From Maribacter huludaoensis (GTDB taxonomy: Bacteria; Bacteroidota; Bacteroidia; Flavobacteriales; Flavobacteriaceae): a stretch of 64,000 nt of DNA. How positions within the stretch are numbered: the first letter of the stretch is position 1; each line of letters begins with the position of its first letter. The stretch lies in NCBI RefSeq assembly GCF_029350945.1, contig NZ_JARKMS010000004.1, forward strand, positions 281,945 to 345,944, written 5' to 3'. The translations under genes and the position numbers were made by a program. Positions 1-9,600 of this stretch are shown here, piece after piece. The notes beneath the pieces are model-generated. The model did not search any database, was not told the origin of the DNA, and was given only the letters and a program-made list of their open reading frames with translations.

Positions 1-477
1 TGTGATCCGGTTCAAGCTGCAGGATATACAGGTTATGATGCTGGCAATGCCATATGGGCGGCAGCGGATTGTGACGGGGACGGAGTAACGAACGGAACTG
101 AAGCTACTAATGGTACAGATCCGTATAATACGGATACCGATGGTGATGGTGTTCCCGATAATACCGATAGTGATGCTCTTGACCCGTGTGATCCGGTTCA
201 AGCTGCAGGATATACAGGTTATGATGCTGGCAATGCCATATGGGCGGCAGCGGATTGTGAAGGTGACGGGGTAACCAACGGAGCTGAAGTAACCAATGGT
301 ACCGACCCATATAGTGGTGATACCGATGGTGATGGCGTTCCTGATAATTCAGATTCTGCGCCACTTGACCCTTGTTTACCGGCACAGGCTTCTGGTTATA
401 CAGGTTATGATACCAATAATGCAATATGGGCGGCTGCAGACTGTGACGCCGATGGTAACAATAATGGTACAGATCCT
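1..477 (+). repeat. Three tandem ~186-bp TSP3-type units, first block
   Basis: Units begin at 1, 187 and 373 (a 186-bp period, 62 codons); the third is shortened. Each encodes CDPVQ, GYTGYD, NAIWAA, DCDxDG and, in the full units, [10 protein letters not shown]. Bases 1-74 and 187-260 are identical, which points to recent duplication or gene conversion. The block probably continues upstream of the window. Confidence 0.9.
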
Positions 478-3400
478 AATCCTTTTGCTCCAACGGCAAC
501 TGATGATTATACCACGGCAACTGTATTGGTAGAGAAAACGGTAAATATTTTGTTCAATGATGACTTTTTGCCAGGTAGTACAATTACGGACCTAGGTACC
601 GGTACGGCGGCAGGAACAATTGTAATTGATCAAGCTACTGGTGATGTATCTTATACACCTACCAATGCGGAAAACAATACGATAGTAACTATTGATTATA
701 GGGTTTGTAACGGAACTGTCTGTGCAGATGCTATTTTATCCATAGAAACTCCGGAATGCCAAGATCTGGATAATGATAATATTTGTGATTTGGCAGATAT
801 TGATGATACTGATCCGTGTGTAGATAATGGTCATCCAGATTGGCGCCCACAGGGTACCAATGATTGTGATGGTGATGGTCTTACCAATGACGAGGAAACA
901 GCGGCAGGAACGGATCCGGAAAATCCGGATTCTGATGGAGATGGCATTTTGGATGGTACAGAAGTTAAAATAGATTTTACAGATCCGTTGAACGATTGTA
1001 GTTCAAACGGGGGTAGTCCATTGGGAACAAGTGATTGTGACAATGATGGTTTAACTACAAATGAGGAAATTACAGCAGGAACAGATCCAACGAATGCAGA
1101 TTCCGATGGTGATGGAGTGTTGGATGGAACTGAAATTAATAGTAATGGTACAGATCCTTTAGATTTATGTAGCTATGTAATCGGTAGTGCTACTGTAGCT
1201 CCTTCAACAGCATGGAATACGGCTGATTGCGATGGTGATGGGGAAGATAATCAAACAGAGATCGCCAATAATACCAATTCCTTAAATCCATGTGATCCGG
1301 CGCAGGCTGCAGGATATACCGGTTATGATTCCGGCAATGCCATTTGGGCGGCAGCGGATTGTGACGGCGATGGAGTTTCCAATGGAATTGAAGATACCAA
1401 TGGAACGGACCCATATAATAGTGATACCGATGGTGACGGGGTTCCCGATAATACTGATAGTAATGCTCTAGATCCTTGTGATCCGGTACAGGCCACTGGT
1501 TATACAGGTTATGATGCTACCAATGCCATTTGGGCTGCAGCTGATTGTGATTTGGACGGCGTAACCAATGGAACGGAAGATACTAATGGAACTGATCCAT
1601 ATAATGCGGATACTGATGGTGACGGTGTTCCTGATAACACGGACAGTGATGCTTTAGATCCATGTGATCCGGTACAGGCTGCAGGTTATGCAGGTTATGA
1701 TGCTGGCAATGCCATTTGGGCTGCAGCAGATTGTGATGGAGATGGAATAGCCAATGGTACTGAAGTTACTAATGGAACCGACCCTTATAGTACGGATACT
1801 GACGGTGATGGAGTTCCAGATAATACGGATAGTAATGCTCTGAATCCATGTAACCCTGTTCAAATGGCAGGTTATACGGGTTACGACGCAAGTAACGCTA
1901 TTTGGGCAGCGGCAGATTGTGATGCTGATGGAGTAACTAACGGTACGGAAAACACTAATGGCACTGATCCATACAACACCGATACCGATGGAGACGGTTT
2001 TCCGGATAATACGGACACAGATGCTCTTGATCCATGTATTCCTGTTCAAGCGGCAGGTTACACAGGTTATGATTCCAGTAATGCCATATGGGCGGCGGCC
2101 GATTGTGATGCTGATGGAGTAACTAACGGTACGGAAGACACGAATGGAACCGATCCGTACAATACTGATACTGATGGGGATGGAATACCTGATAATATAG
2201 ATGCAGATGCACTTGATCCATGTAATCCGGTACAGGCGCCAGGTTACACCGGTTATGATGCTAGCAATGCTATTTGGGCGGCAGCGGATTGTGATGGGGA
2301 TGGCATAACCAATGGTGCAGAAGATGCCAATGGAACGGACCCATATAATAATGATACCGATGGTGACGGTATTCCGGACAATACGGATAATAATGCTTTA
2401 GATCCTTGTGATCCTATTCAAATGGCAGGTTATACGGGTTATGATGCAAGTAACGCTATTTGGGCGGCAGCTGATTGTGATTTGGATGGCGTAACCAATG
2501 GAACGGAGGAAACTAATGGAACAGATCCATATAATGAGGATACTGATGGTGACGGTGTTCCTGATAACACGGACAGTGATGCTTTAGATCCTTGTGATCC
2601 GGTTCAAGTGGCAGGTTATACAGGTTACGATGCTAGTAATACGATTTGGGCAGCAGGTGATTGTGATGCGGATGGGATAACCAATGGTACGGAAGATGTT
2701 AATGGTACAGATCCTTATAATAGTGATACAGATGGTGATGGGGTTCCTGACAATACGGATATTAATGCCTTAGACCCATGTAATCCTGTTCAAATGGCAG
2801 GTTATACAGGTTACGATGCTAGCAACGCCATTTGGGCAGCTGCTGATTGTGACGGCGACGGTGTTAGTAATGGGGTAGAGGATTCAAATGGAACGGATCC
2901 CTATAATACGGACACAGATGGCGATGGAGTTCCTGACAATGCCGATGCGGATGGTACAAATCCATGTGACCCGGTACAGTTTGCCGGTTATACTGGCTAC
3001 AATGCTGGCAATACAATTTGGGCAGCTGCCGATTGTGATGGAGATGGCGTACCTAACGGAACCGAAGCTAACAATGGTACAGATCCATATAATACGGATA
3101 CCGATGGTGATGGGGTTTTGGATAATGTTGACAGTGATGCTCTGGACCCATGTGATCCGGCACAGGCTGCAGGATATACCGGGTATGATGCTAGCAATGC
3201 CATTTGGGCAGCAGGTGATTGTGACGGTGATGGTATAACGAACGGTACAGAGGTTGTCGACGGAACCGACCCCTATAATACCGATACGGATGGTGACGGT
3301 GTTCCTGATAGTATGGATGCCAATGCTTTAGATCCATGTAATCCGGTTCAACCGCCAGGTTACACAGGTTATGATGCTGGTAATGCTATTTGGGCTGCAG

Positions 3401-5388
3401 CAGATTGTGATGGAGATGGATTAATAAATATTACGGAAGTTACCAATGGTACAGATCCATACAATGTGGACTCTGATGGCGATGGTATATCTGATGATAT
3501 AGATAGTGATGCTCTTAATCCTTGTGATCCGGTTCAAGCGGCAGGTTATATGGGTTACGATGCTGGTAATATGATTTGGTCTGCAGCAGATTGTGATGGA
3601 GATGGTATAACCAATGGTACTGAAGTTGCCAATGGAACAGACCCATACAATGCAGATACCGATGGTGATGGAGTTTCTGATGATATTGATGATGATGCGT
3701 TAAATCCGTGTGATCCTATTCAAATTGCAGGTTATACTGGTTATGATGCTAGTAATGCTATTTGGGCAGGAGCCGATTGTGATGGGGATGGCATAACTAA
3801 TGGCGTGGAAGATGCCAATGGTACCGACCCCTACAATAATGATACGGATGGTGATGGTGTCTCGGATACGTTAGAAACGGTTAATGCATCAGATCAATTG
3901 AATCCATGTGATCCAGTTCAATTAGCGGGATATACCGGCTATGATTCCGGCAATGCTATTTGGGCAGCGGCTGATTGTGATGGAGATGGAATTAACAATG
4001 GTACGGAAGTAACTAATGGTACAGATCCTTATAATATGGATACTGATGGCGATGGCGTTGCGGATGATATGGATATTGATGCTTTAGATCCTTGTGATCC
4101 AATTCAAGTTGCTGGATACATAGGTTACGATCCTGGAAATGCTATTTGGGCAGCTGCCGATTGTGATGGTGATGGAATCGATAATGGTACAGAATTTACT
4201 AACGGAACCGATGCCTATAATACGGATACGGATGGTGATGGTATACCTGATGGATTGGAAGATACCAATGGTACTGATCCTTTGAATCCTTGTGATCCGG
4301 TTCAAGAAGCCGGTTATGAAGGTTATGATAACTTAAATGCTATTTGGGCTGCAGCAGATTGTGATGGTGACGGTATTGATAACGGTACGGAAGTTTCCAA
4401 TGGTACGGATCCATACAACAATGATACTGATGGAGATGGAATTTCAGATGATTTAGAATTGGCCAATGGTACAGATGAATTAAATCCATGTGATCCACAA
4501 CAAACAATGGGGTATACCGGGTATTTCTTAAGTAATACAATTTGGGCGTCTGCAGATTGTGATGGGGACGGCATTGCCAATAGTATAGAAGTTACCAATG
4601 GCACGGATCCATATAATGAAGATACGGATGGTGACGGTATTTCGGATAGTCAGGAAATTTCTGATGGCACCGATCCATTAAACGATTGTGATTCAATTGA
4701 TGGGGCTCCATTAGGAACTTCGGATTGTGATGATGATGGTTTGACAACGGATGAAGAAGAGTCTTTAGGTACCGATCCTAACGATTCAGATTCCGATGAT
4801 GACGGTATACTGGATGGCCAGGAAGTATTGGACGGAACAAATCCTTTGGACGATTGTGACCATGTCGGTGGTACGGCTTTGCCGGATAGCGATTGTGACG
4901 GTGACGGACTGACCACTTCCCAGGAAGATGCGATCGGAACGGATTCTTATGAAGCCGATACCGATGGAGATACCATACCTGATGGGCAGGAGATATTGGA
5001 CGGAACGGATCCATTGAATCCGTGTGACTCTTTAAACGGAGTGCCAACCCTTGAAGCAGGTTGTAATGCTGAGGTAGTAGATTCAGGTATTGCAGTAGCC
5101 AATGAGGTAATTACACCAGACGGAGATGGTACCAACGACTTTTTCAGGATTGAGAATATAGAATCATTCCCAAATAACACGGTTCAAATTTATAATCGTT
5201 GGGGAGTAATTGTGTACGAGATGTCGGGTTATGATAACAACACCAATGTATTCGTTGGGTCTTCGGACGGAAGGGCTACGATAAGCCAAGAGTCCGAGTT
5301 GCCTGCTGGTGTATATTTCTACGTCATCAAGTACAACAACAATGGAGACAACTTGGACAAGGCCGGTTACCTATACATCAACAGATAA
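1..5388 (+). CDS. Giant TSP3-repeat surface protein with T9SS type B sorting domain (5' end outside window)
   Basis: The frame is open from the first base to the stop at 5386-5388, so about 1795 C-terminal residues are present and the start lies upstream. Seen in order: three 62-residue repeats; an Ig/cadherin-like segment encoded around 480-760; classical thrombospondin type 3 repeats; 18 more aromatic-containing repeats (1291-4686); more TSP3 units; and a last ~90 residues beginning [15 protein letters not shown]. That end matches the gliding-motility-associated C-terminal domain (CHU_C type, T9SS type B). DxDxDG loops throughout indicate calcium binding. The likely role is a secreted or surface-tethered adhesin exported by the type IX system. 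The PorP/SprF gene 27 bp downstream is the usual partner of such adhesins. Family and export route are confident; the ligand is unknown. Confidence 0.93.
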   Translation, partial: CDPVQAAGYTGYDAGNAIWAAADCDGDGVTNGTEATNGTDPYNTDTDGDGVPDNTDSDALDPCDPVQAAGYTGYDAGNAIWAAADCEGDGVTNGAEVTNGTDPYSGDTDGDGVPDNSDSAPLDPCLPAQASGYTGYDTNNAIWAAADCDADGNNNGTDPNPFAPTATDDYTTATVLVEKTVNILFNDDFLPGSTITDLGTGTAAGTIVIDQATGDVSYTPTNAENNTIVTIDYRVCNGTVCADAILSIETPECQDLDNDNICDLADIDDTDPCVDNGHPDWRPQGTNDCDGDGLTNDEETAAGTDPENPDSDGDGILDGTEVKIDFTDPLNDCSSNGGSPLGTSDCDNDGLTTNEEITAGTDPTNADSDGDGVLDGTEINSNGTDPLDLCSYVIGSATVAPSTAWNTADCDGDGEDNQTEIANNTNSLNPCDPAQAAGYTGYDSGNAIWAAADCDGDGVSNGIEDTNGTDPYNSDTDGDGVPDNTDSNALDPCDPVQATGYTGYDATNAIWAAADCDLDGVTNGTEDTNGTDPYNADTDGDGVPDNTDSDALDPCDPVQAAGYAGYDAGNAIWAAADCDGDGIANGTEVTNGTDPYSTDTDGDGVPDNTDSNALNPCNPVQMAGYTGYDASNAIWAAADCDADGVTNGTENTNGTDPYNTDTDGDGFPDNTDTDALDPCIPVQAAGYTGYDSSNAIWAAADCDADGVTNGTEDTNGTDPYNTDTDGDGIPDNIDADALDPCNPVQAPGYTGYDASNAIWAAADCDGDGITNGAEDANGTDPYNNDTDGDGIPDNTDNNALDPCDPIQMAGYTGYDASNAIWAAADCDLDGVTNGTEETNGTDPYNEDTDGDGVPDNTDSDALDPCDPVQVAGYTGYDASNTIWAAGDCDADGITNGTEDVNGTDPYNSDTDGDGVPDNTDINALDPCNPVQMAGYTGYDASNAIWAAADCDGDGVSNGVEDSNGTDPYNTDTDGDGVPDNADADGTNPCDPVQFAGYTGYNAGNTIWAAADCDGDGVPNGTEANNGTDPYNTDTDGDGVLDNVDSDALDPCDPAQAAGYTGYDASNAIWAAGDCDGDGITNGTEVVDGTDPYNTDTDGDGVPDSMDANALDPCNPVQPPGYTGYDAGNAIWAAADCDGDGLINITEVTNGTDPYNVDSDGDGISDDIDSDALNPCDPVQAAGYMGYDAGNMIWSAADCDGDGITNGTEVANGTDPYNADTDGDGVSDDIDDDALNPCDPIQIAGYTGYDASNAIWAGADCDGDGITNGVEDANGTDPYNNDTDGDGVSDTLETVNASDQLNPCDPVQLAGYTGYDSGNAIWAAADCDGDGINNGTEVTNGTDPYNMDTDGDGVADDMDIDALDPCDPIQVAGYIGYDPGNAIWAAADCDGDGIDNGTEFTNGTDAYNTDTDGDGIPDGLEDTNGTDPLNPCDPVQEAGYEGYDNLNAIWAAADCDGDGIDNGTEVSNGTDPYNNDTDGDGISDDLELANGTDELNPCDPQQTMGYTGYFLSNTIWASADCDGDGIANSIEVTNGTDPYNEDTDGDGISDSQEISDGTDPLNDCDSIDGAPLGTSDCDDDGLTTDEEESLGTDPNDSDSDDDGILDGQEVLDGTNPLDDCDHVGGTALPDSDCDGDGLTTSQEDAIGTDSYEADTDGDTIPDGQEILDGTDPLNPCDSLNGVPTLEAGCNAEVVDSGIAVANEVITPDGDGTNDFFRIENIESFPNNTVQIYNRWGVIVYEMSGYDNNTNVFVGSSDGRATISQESELPAGVYFYVIKYNNNGDNLDKAGYLYINR
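1291..4686 (+). repeat. Eighteen tandem ~62-65-residue TSP3-type units, second block
   Basis: Eighteen occurrences of the GYxGY-(8-10 residues)-IW motif were counted in the translation, with a spacing of about 186-195 bp. Each unit has two DxDxDG calcium loops and two cysteines, one in the DPCDP turn and one in ADCDxDG. Late units replace the second loop ending with [15 protein letters not shown] linkers. Synonymous positions vary between units, so most of the array is older than the near-identical pair at the window start. Confidence 0.9.
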
Positions 5389-5415
5389 AAAAATCCCCTT
5401 ATAAAAAAGACAACG

Positions 5416-6348
5416 ATGAACAAATATTTTCTGACCATTATAATTACCGTAGCAGGTCTCTTTATGGGGCATGCGCAACAAGACGCGCAGTACACGCAGT
5501 ACATGTACAACACGATCTCGGTAAACCCTGCGTACGCAGGATCTAGAGGCGTGTTCAGTATAGCGGCGCTGCACCGTTCGCAGTGGGTGGGCCTTGACGG
5601 TGCACCCACTACGCAGACGCTCAATTTCCATACGCCGGTATCGGACCATGTAGGATTGGGGCTATCCGTGGTGAACGACGAGATCGGTAACGGCACCAAC
5701 CAGGATACGTACATCGATGCCGCGTTCAGCTATACGGTGAACACCTCGGAGACGGGCAAGCTTTCGTTCGGGCTCAAGGCCGGGGGTCACCTTTTCAACG
5801 TGGACTTCACGAAACTGAGGAACTACGGTGCGGAGAGCAACCTTCCGAACATCGACAACAAGTTCTCGCCGAACTTCGGTGCGGGCATCTATTACCATAC
5901 GGACCGTTTCTATACGGGGCTATCGGTACCGAACTTCTTGCAGACCGAGCATTTCGACAGTTCGGATTCGAACAGTTCGAGTTTGATCGCGCAGGAGCGC
6001 ATGAACCTCTACCTTATTACGGGCTACGTGTTCGAGCTTAGGAACGATGTAAAGTTCAAGCCTGCGGCACTTATAAAAGCGGTAAAGGGGGCACCGTTAC
6101 AAGTGGACCTGAGCGCGAACTTTCTGTTCAACGACAAGTTCTCGTTGGGTGCTGCCTATAGATGGGACGCGGCTGTGAGCGCGCTGTTCGGCTTTCAGCT
6201 GAACGACCAGTTGATGCTGGGGCTTGCCTATGACAAGGAGACGACCGATCTGGGGGCGACACGGTTCAACGACGGATCCTTCGAGATCATGCTGAGGTAC
6301 GAGTTCCTGAACAAGTACAAACGGGTGATCACCCCAAGATTCTTTTAA
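5416..6348 (+). CDS. PorP/SprF family outer-membrane protein
   Basis: 310 residues with an N-terminal signal peptide ending near GHAQQ. The family signature follows directly: QDAQYTQYMYN, then NPAYAGSRG. The rest alternates short strands with aromatic ends, as expected for a beta barrel, and finishes in RVITPRFF. SprF/PorP proteins act in the outer membrane with the type IX secretion system. SprF in Flavobacterium is needed to put the adhesin SprB on the surface, so this protein probably handles the large protein encoded just upstream. The gene forms a tight unit with the next one (9-bp gap). GC content is clearly higher than in most of the window. Family confident; partner inferred. Confidence 0.92.
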   Translation: MNKYFLTIIITVAGLFMGHAQQDAQYTQYMYNTISVNPAYAGSRGVFSIAALHRSQWVGLDGAPTTQTLNFHTPVSDHVGLGLSVVNDEIGNGTNQDTYIDAAFSYTVNTSETGKLSFGLKAGGHLFNVDFTKLRNYGAESNLPNIDNKFSPNFGAGIYYHTDRFYTGLSVPNFLQTEHFDSSDSNSSSLIAQERMNLYLITGYVFELRNDVKFKPAALIKAVKGAPLQVDLSANFLFNDKFSLGAAYRWDAAVSALFGFQLNDQLMLGLAYDKETTDLGATRFNDGSFEIMLRYEFLNKYKRVITPRFF

Positions 6349-6357
6349 AAAAACGAC

Positions 6358-8295
6358 ATGAAAAAAACAGGATATATTTTTTGTGGCTTGGCGGTGATGG
6401 CCATGATGGCAAGCGCGCAGGACAAGAAAGTAAAGAAAGCGGACACGAAGTTCACCAACTACGCCTATGCCTCGGCGATACAGTCTTACGAGCAATTGGT
6501 AAAGGACGGATATACGGAAGAAGAGGTGTACAAGAATTTGGGCAACGCGAACTATCTGAACGCGAACTACGAAGAGGCATCGAGCTGGTACGGCAAGCTG
6601 TTCGCACTTGAAGGGGCGGACATCGATCCGGAGTATATGTACCGTTACGCACAGACCTTGAAGTCATTGGAAAACTATACGGAATCCGACACTTGGATGA
6701 ACAATTTCAAGAACGCAAAAGCGAACGATCAACGTGCATTGGTCTTCAATGAAAACCAGGACTACCTGGAACAGATCGAGGAACGCTCGGGGAGGTACGA
6801 ACTGAGGAACATAGGGCTGAACTCGAAAGTGTCGGACTTTGCGCCATCCTTCTATGAAGAAAACCTGGTCTTCTCCACGGCACGTGACAGCGGACTGCTC
6901 ACGAAGAACATCCATAGATGGAACGACGGCTCTTTTCTGAACCTTTACAAGGCATCACAGGACGGCCAAGGTAATTTCACCGATGTGGACAAGCTGAGCA
7001 AGAAACTGAACAAGAAGACCCATGAATCGTCAACGGCATTCACCAAGGACGGAAGCACGATGTACTTTACCCGTAACAACTCGGACGACGGGAAGTTCGA
7101 AAGGGACGAGGAAGGCGTGAGCAGGTTAAAGATATACAGGGCGACCAAAGAAAACAATGAATGGAAAAATATCGAGGAACTTCCCTTTAACGGTGACAGC
7201 TACTCGGTGGCACATCCTACATTAAACAAGGAAGAGACAAAATTGTACTTCGCCTCGGACATGCCGGGCACGAAAGGGGAATCGGACATCTACGTGGTGG
7301 ACATCAACAAGGACGGCAGTTTCGGTACGCCGAAGAACCTTGGGGAGCGCATCAATACGGAGGCAAGGGAGACCTTTCCGTTCGTAACGGAATCCGATAA
7401 ACTCTATTTCTCATCTGACGGCCACCCTGGACTGGGGGGACTGGATGTCTTCGCGACCGACCTGAGCAATGAAAGGGGAGAGGTGTTCAACGTAGGACGT
7501 CCTTTGAACGGGGAGGAGGACGACTTCTCGTACATTATAGACGAAGAGACGAAGAAAGGCTTTTTCGCATCGAACCGAAAAGGCGGACAGGGGAACGACG
7601 ATATCTACAGCTTTGTGGAAACGACCCCGCTGGACTTCACCTGTCATACCAATATCACGGGAACCGTAAGGGACGAGAAGACCAATGCACTTTTGACGGA
7701 TGCATCGGTAACGGTATACGACAAGGACAACAAAGTAGTGTCTAGTTCGAGCACGGACGAGAACGGGGCTTTCGAGATGGAGGGCAACTGCGCCGAGGGC
7801 AGCTATAAAGTAGTGGCTACCAAAGCGGACTACGAGGAAGGGAACAAGACCTTCATGACGGTCAAGGCAGAAGACGCTATGGGCATAGAGATCGTACTGG
7901 CACAGGTGGATCCATCGGCACCTGTAGGTACGGACCTTGCGAAATACCTGAACATAGAACCGATCTATTTCGATTTCGACAAGTATTTCATCAGGGAAGA
8001 TGCAAGGATCAGTATCGAGAAGGTACTGGCATATTTGAACGAATACCCGAGCGTGAACGTACAGGTACGCTCGCATACCGATTCACGTGCAAACGATGCG
8101 TACAACATGAAATTATCCGCCAACAGGGCAAAGGCAACAGCCGATTACCTGATCGCTGCGGGCATCCCTAGCGACAGGATATCGTACGAAGGCTATGGAG
8201 AAACGGAGCTTACGAACGATTGTAGCAACAACGTTCCCTGTAGCAAGGAAAAGCATCAGCTGAACAGACGATCGGAGTTTATCGTGGTGGAATAA
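6358..8295 (+). CDS. OmpA family protein with TPR, PD40 and CarboxypepD_reg-like domains
   Basis: 645 residues. Seen in order: signal peptide ending near ASAQ; TPR-like helices (about 30-110, including NLGNANYLNANYEEA); PD40 beta-propeller repeats (about 155-425, e.g. LYFASDMPGTKGESDIY and LYFSSDGHPGLGGLDVF); a carboxypeptidase-regulatory-like Ig fold (about 430-510); and a C-terminal OmpA peptidoglycan-binding domain (about 540-645) with YFDFDKYFIR, HTDSRANDAYN and LSANRA. It should tie the SprF-like barrel and its adhesin to the cell wall from the periplasm. It is last in the adhesin-sprF-ompA unit and is followed by a strong terminator. It has the same high-GC codon style as the gene before it. 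Confidence 0.93.
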   Translation: MKKTGYIFCGLAVMAMMASAQDKKVKKADTKFTNYAYASAIQSYEQLVKDGYTEEEVYKNLGNANYLNANYEEASSWYGKLFALEGADIDPEYMYRYAQTLKSLENYTESDTWMNNFKNAKANDQRALVFNENQDYLEQIEERSGRYELRNIGLNSKVSDFAPSFYEENLVFSTARDSGLLTKNIHRWNDGSFLNLYKASQDGQGNFTDVDKLSKKLNKKTHESSTAFTKDGSTMYFTRNNSDDGKFERDEEGVSRLKIYRATKENNEWKNIEELPFNGDSYSVAHPTLNKEETKLYFASDMPGTKGESDIYVVDINKDGSFGTPKNLGERINTEARETFPFVTESDKLYFSSDGHPGLGGLDVFATDLSNERGEVFNVGRPLNGEEDDFSYIIDEETKKGFFASNRKGGQGNDDIYSFVETTPLDFTCHTNITGTVRDEKTNALLTDASVTVYDKDNKVVSSSSTDENGAFEMEGNCAEGSYKVVATKADYEEGNKTFMTVKAEDAMGIEIVLAQVDPSAPVGTDLAKYLNIEPIYFDFDKYFIREDARISIEKVLAYLNEYPSVNVQVRSHTDSRANDAYNMKLSANRAKATADYLIAAGIPSDRISYEGYGETELTNDCSNNVPCSKEKHQLNRRSEFIVVE

Positions 8296-8330
8296 CAACT
8301 TAAATAACACGTATCAACACATGTTGAAAA

Positions 8331-8360
8331 GGGAAGGAGCAAGGCTCCTTCCCTTTTTTT
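8331..8360 (+). terminator. Rho-independent terminator of the adhesin-sprF-ompA unit
   Basis: A perfect 10-bp stem (GGGAAGGAGC at 8331-8340 with GCTCCTTCCC at 8344-8353) with a 3-base loop is followed by seven T residues. It lies 35 bp after the ompA-like stop. Confidence 0.95.
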
Positions 8361-8405
8361 GTTGATAATCGTAATTAATTTGAGGCAAATCTATAGTATG
8401 ACAGT

Positions 8406-9590
8406 TTAAGCCAATAACTGGTAAACCTGTTTGGCAATTTCTAATTCTTCATTTGTAGGTATTACCAAAATTTTTACCTTAGAATCCGTGGTGTTTATTT
8501 CTCTAACATTTTTAGACCTTAAATCATTTTTGGAGTCGTCTAAGTGAAGATTAAAACACTCCATATCCTTGCATACAAGTTGACGCATTAAATTGGAGTT
8601 TTCTCCAATACCGGCGGTGAAAATAATAGCGTCTAAACCGTTCATTGCCGCAATATAGGCACCTATGTATTTTTTAATTCGGTAGGCGTTCATTTCTAAA
8701 GCAAGAATGCAATTGGTATTACCTTTACTCGCCTCTACTTCAATATCACGTAGATCATTGTAACCCGTAAGGCCTAGCATTCCACTTTTTTTGTTCAAAA
8801 GTTCATTTACTTCATCTAAACTATACCCAAGTGTTTTCACCATATAAAAAATAATGGAATGGTCAATATCTCCACTTCGTGTACCCATTACCAATCCGTT
8901 AGACGGTGCAAATCCCATACTGTGATCAATACTTTTACCATTCTCAATAGCTGTAATACTACACCCGTTACCTAAGTGAATGGAGATAAGTTTAGTGTTT
9001 GTTTTTCCTAAGTATTCATTTGCTTTTTCCGAAACATATTTGTGGCTGGTACCATGAAAGCCATACGCCTGAATTCTCTTTTCTTCGAACAGGATGTTAG
9101 GAACGGCATATTTCTTAGCTTTTATTGGTAACGTACCATGAAAGGCAGTATCGAAAACGACGATCTGCTTAGATGATTCAAAAATTTCTTCCGCCATTAG
9201 TATTCCTTCTAGATTGGCAGGGTTGTGTAAAGGGGCTAGGGGAGAAAGTGATTTTATTTTTTGTTTAACTTCTTCATTGATTAAAGTAGTATCTATATAA
9301 TCTTTACCACCATGTACCACACGATGACCAATGGCATCTATTTCCTCAGTACTATTGATCACGCCCATATCAGCATCAAGCAAAAGAGAAGTAATTCGCT
9401 CTAGGCCAGCTTTGTGAGTTGCAATTTCATAGGTTTTTTCAATCTTATGTGTATCCGTTTTATAGGTTGAAATAGCTTGGGTACTACCAATACGCTCAAT
9501 AGATCCTTGGCAAATAATCTTTGCCGCAGGCATATCTAAAAGTTGATATTTTATAGATGAGCTACCAGAGTTGATAATTAAAATGTTCAT
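8406..9590 (-). CDS. ackA: Acetate kinase
   Basis: 394 residues, normal for AckA. Visible family motifs are NSGSSSIKY at the N-terminus, GHRVVHGG, FDTAFH, GFHGTSHKY, HLGNGCS, GTRSGDIDHS, TAGIGENS and the C-terminal TNEELEIA. The enzyme interconverts acetyl phosphate + ADP and acetate + ATP in the cytoplasm. It starts 10 bp after the pta stop on the same strand, so the pair forms an operon converting acetyl-CoA to acetate with ATP gain. The likely promoter is the one upstream of pta, which carries an FNR/CRP-type dyad. Confidence 0.98.
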   Translation of the reverse strand: MNILIINSGSSSIKYQLLDMPAAKIICQGSIERIGSTQAISTYKTDTHKIEKTYEIATHKAGLERITSLLLDADMGVINSTEEIDAIGHRVVHGGKDYIDTTLINEEVKQKIKSLSPLAPLHNPANLEGILMAEEIFESSKQIVVFDTAFHGTLPIKAKKYAVPNILFEEKRIQAYGFHGTSHKYVSEKANEYLGKTNTKLISIHLGNGCSITAIENGKSIDHSMGFAPSNGLVMGTRSGDIDHSIIFYMVKTLGYSLDEVNELLNKKSGMLGLTGYNDLRDIEVEASKGNTNCILALEMNAYRIKKYIGAYIAAMNGLDAIIFTAGIGENSNLMRQLVCKDMECFNLHLDDSKNDLRSKNVREINTTDSKVKILVIPTNEELEIAKQVYQLLA

Positions 9591-9600
9591 GAAAATGAGT

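Noticed and set aside
831-5047. Many long reverse-strand frames under the adhesin repeats
   Set aside because: They recur with the repeat period and are low-complexity mirrors of the TSP3 coding strand.
7411-8076. 221-codon reverse-strand frame inside the ompA-like gene
   Set aside because: It lies wholly opposite a well-supported OmpA/PD40 gene; the high GC content there lengthens spurious frames.
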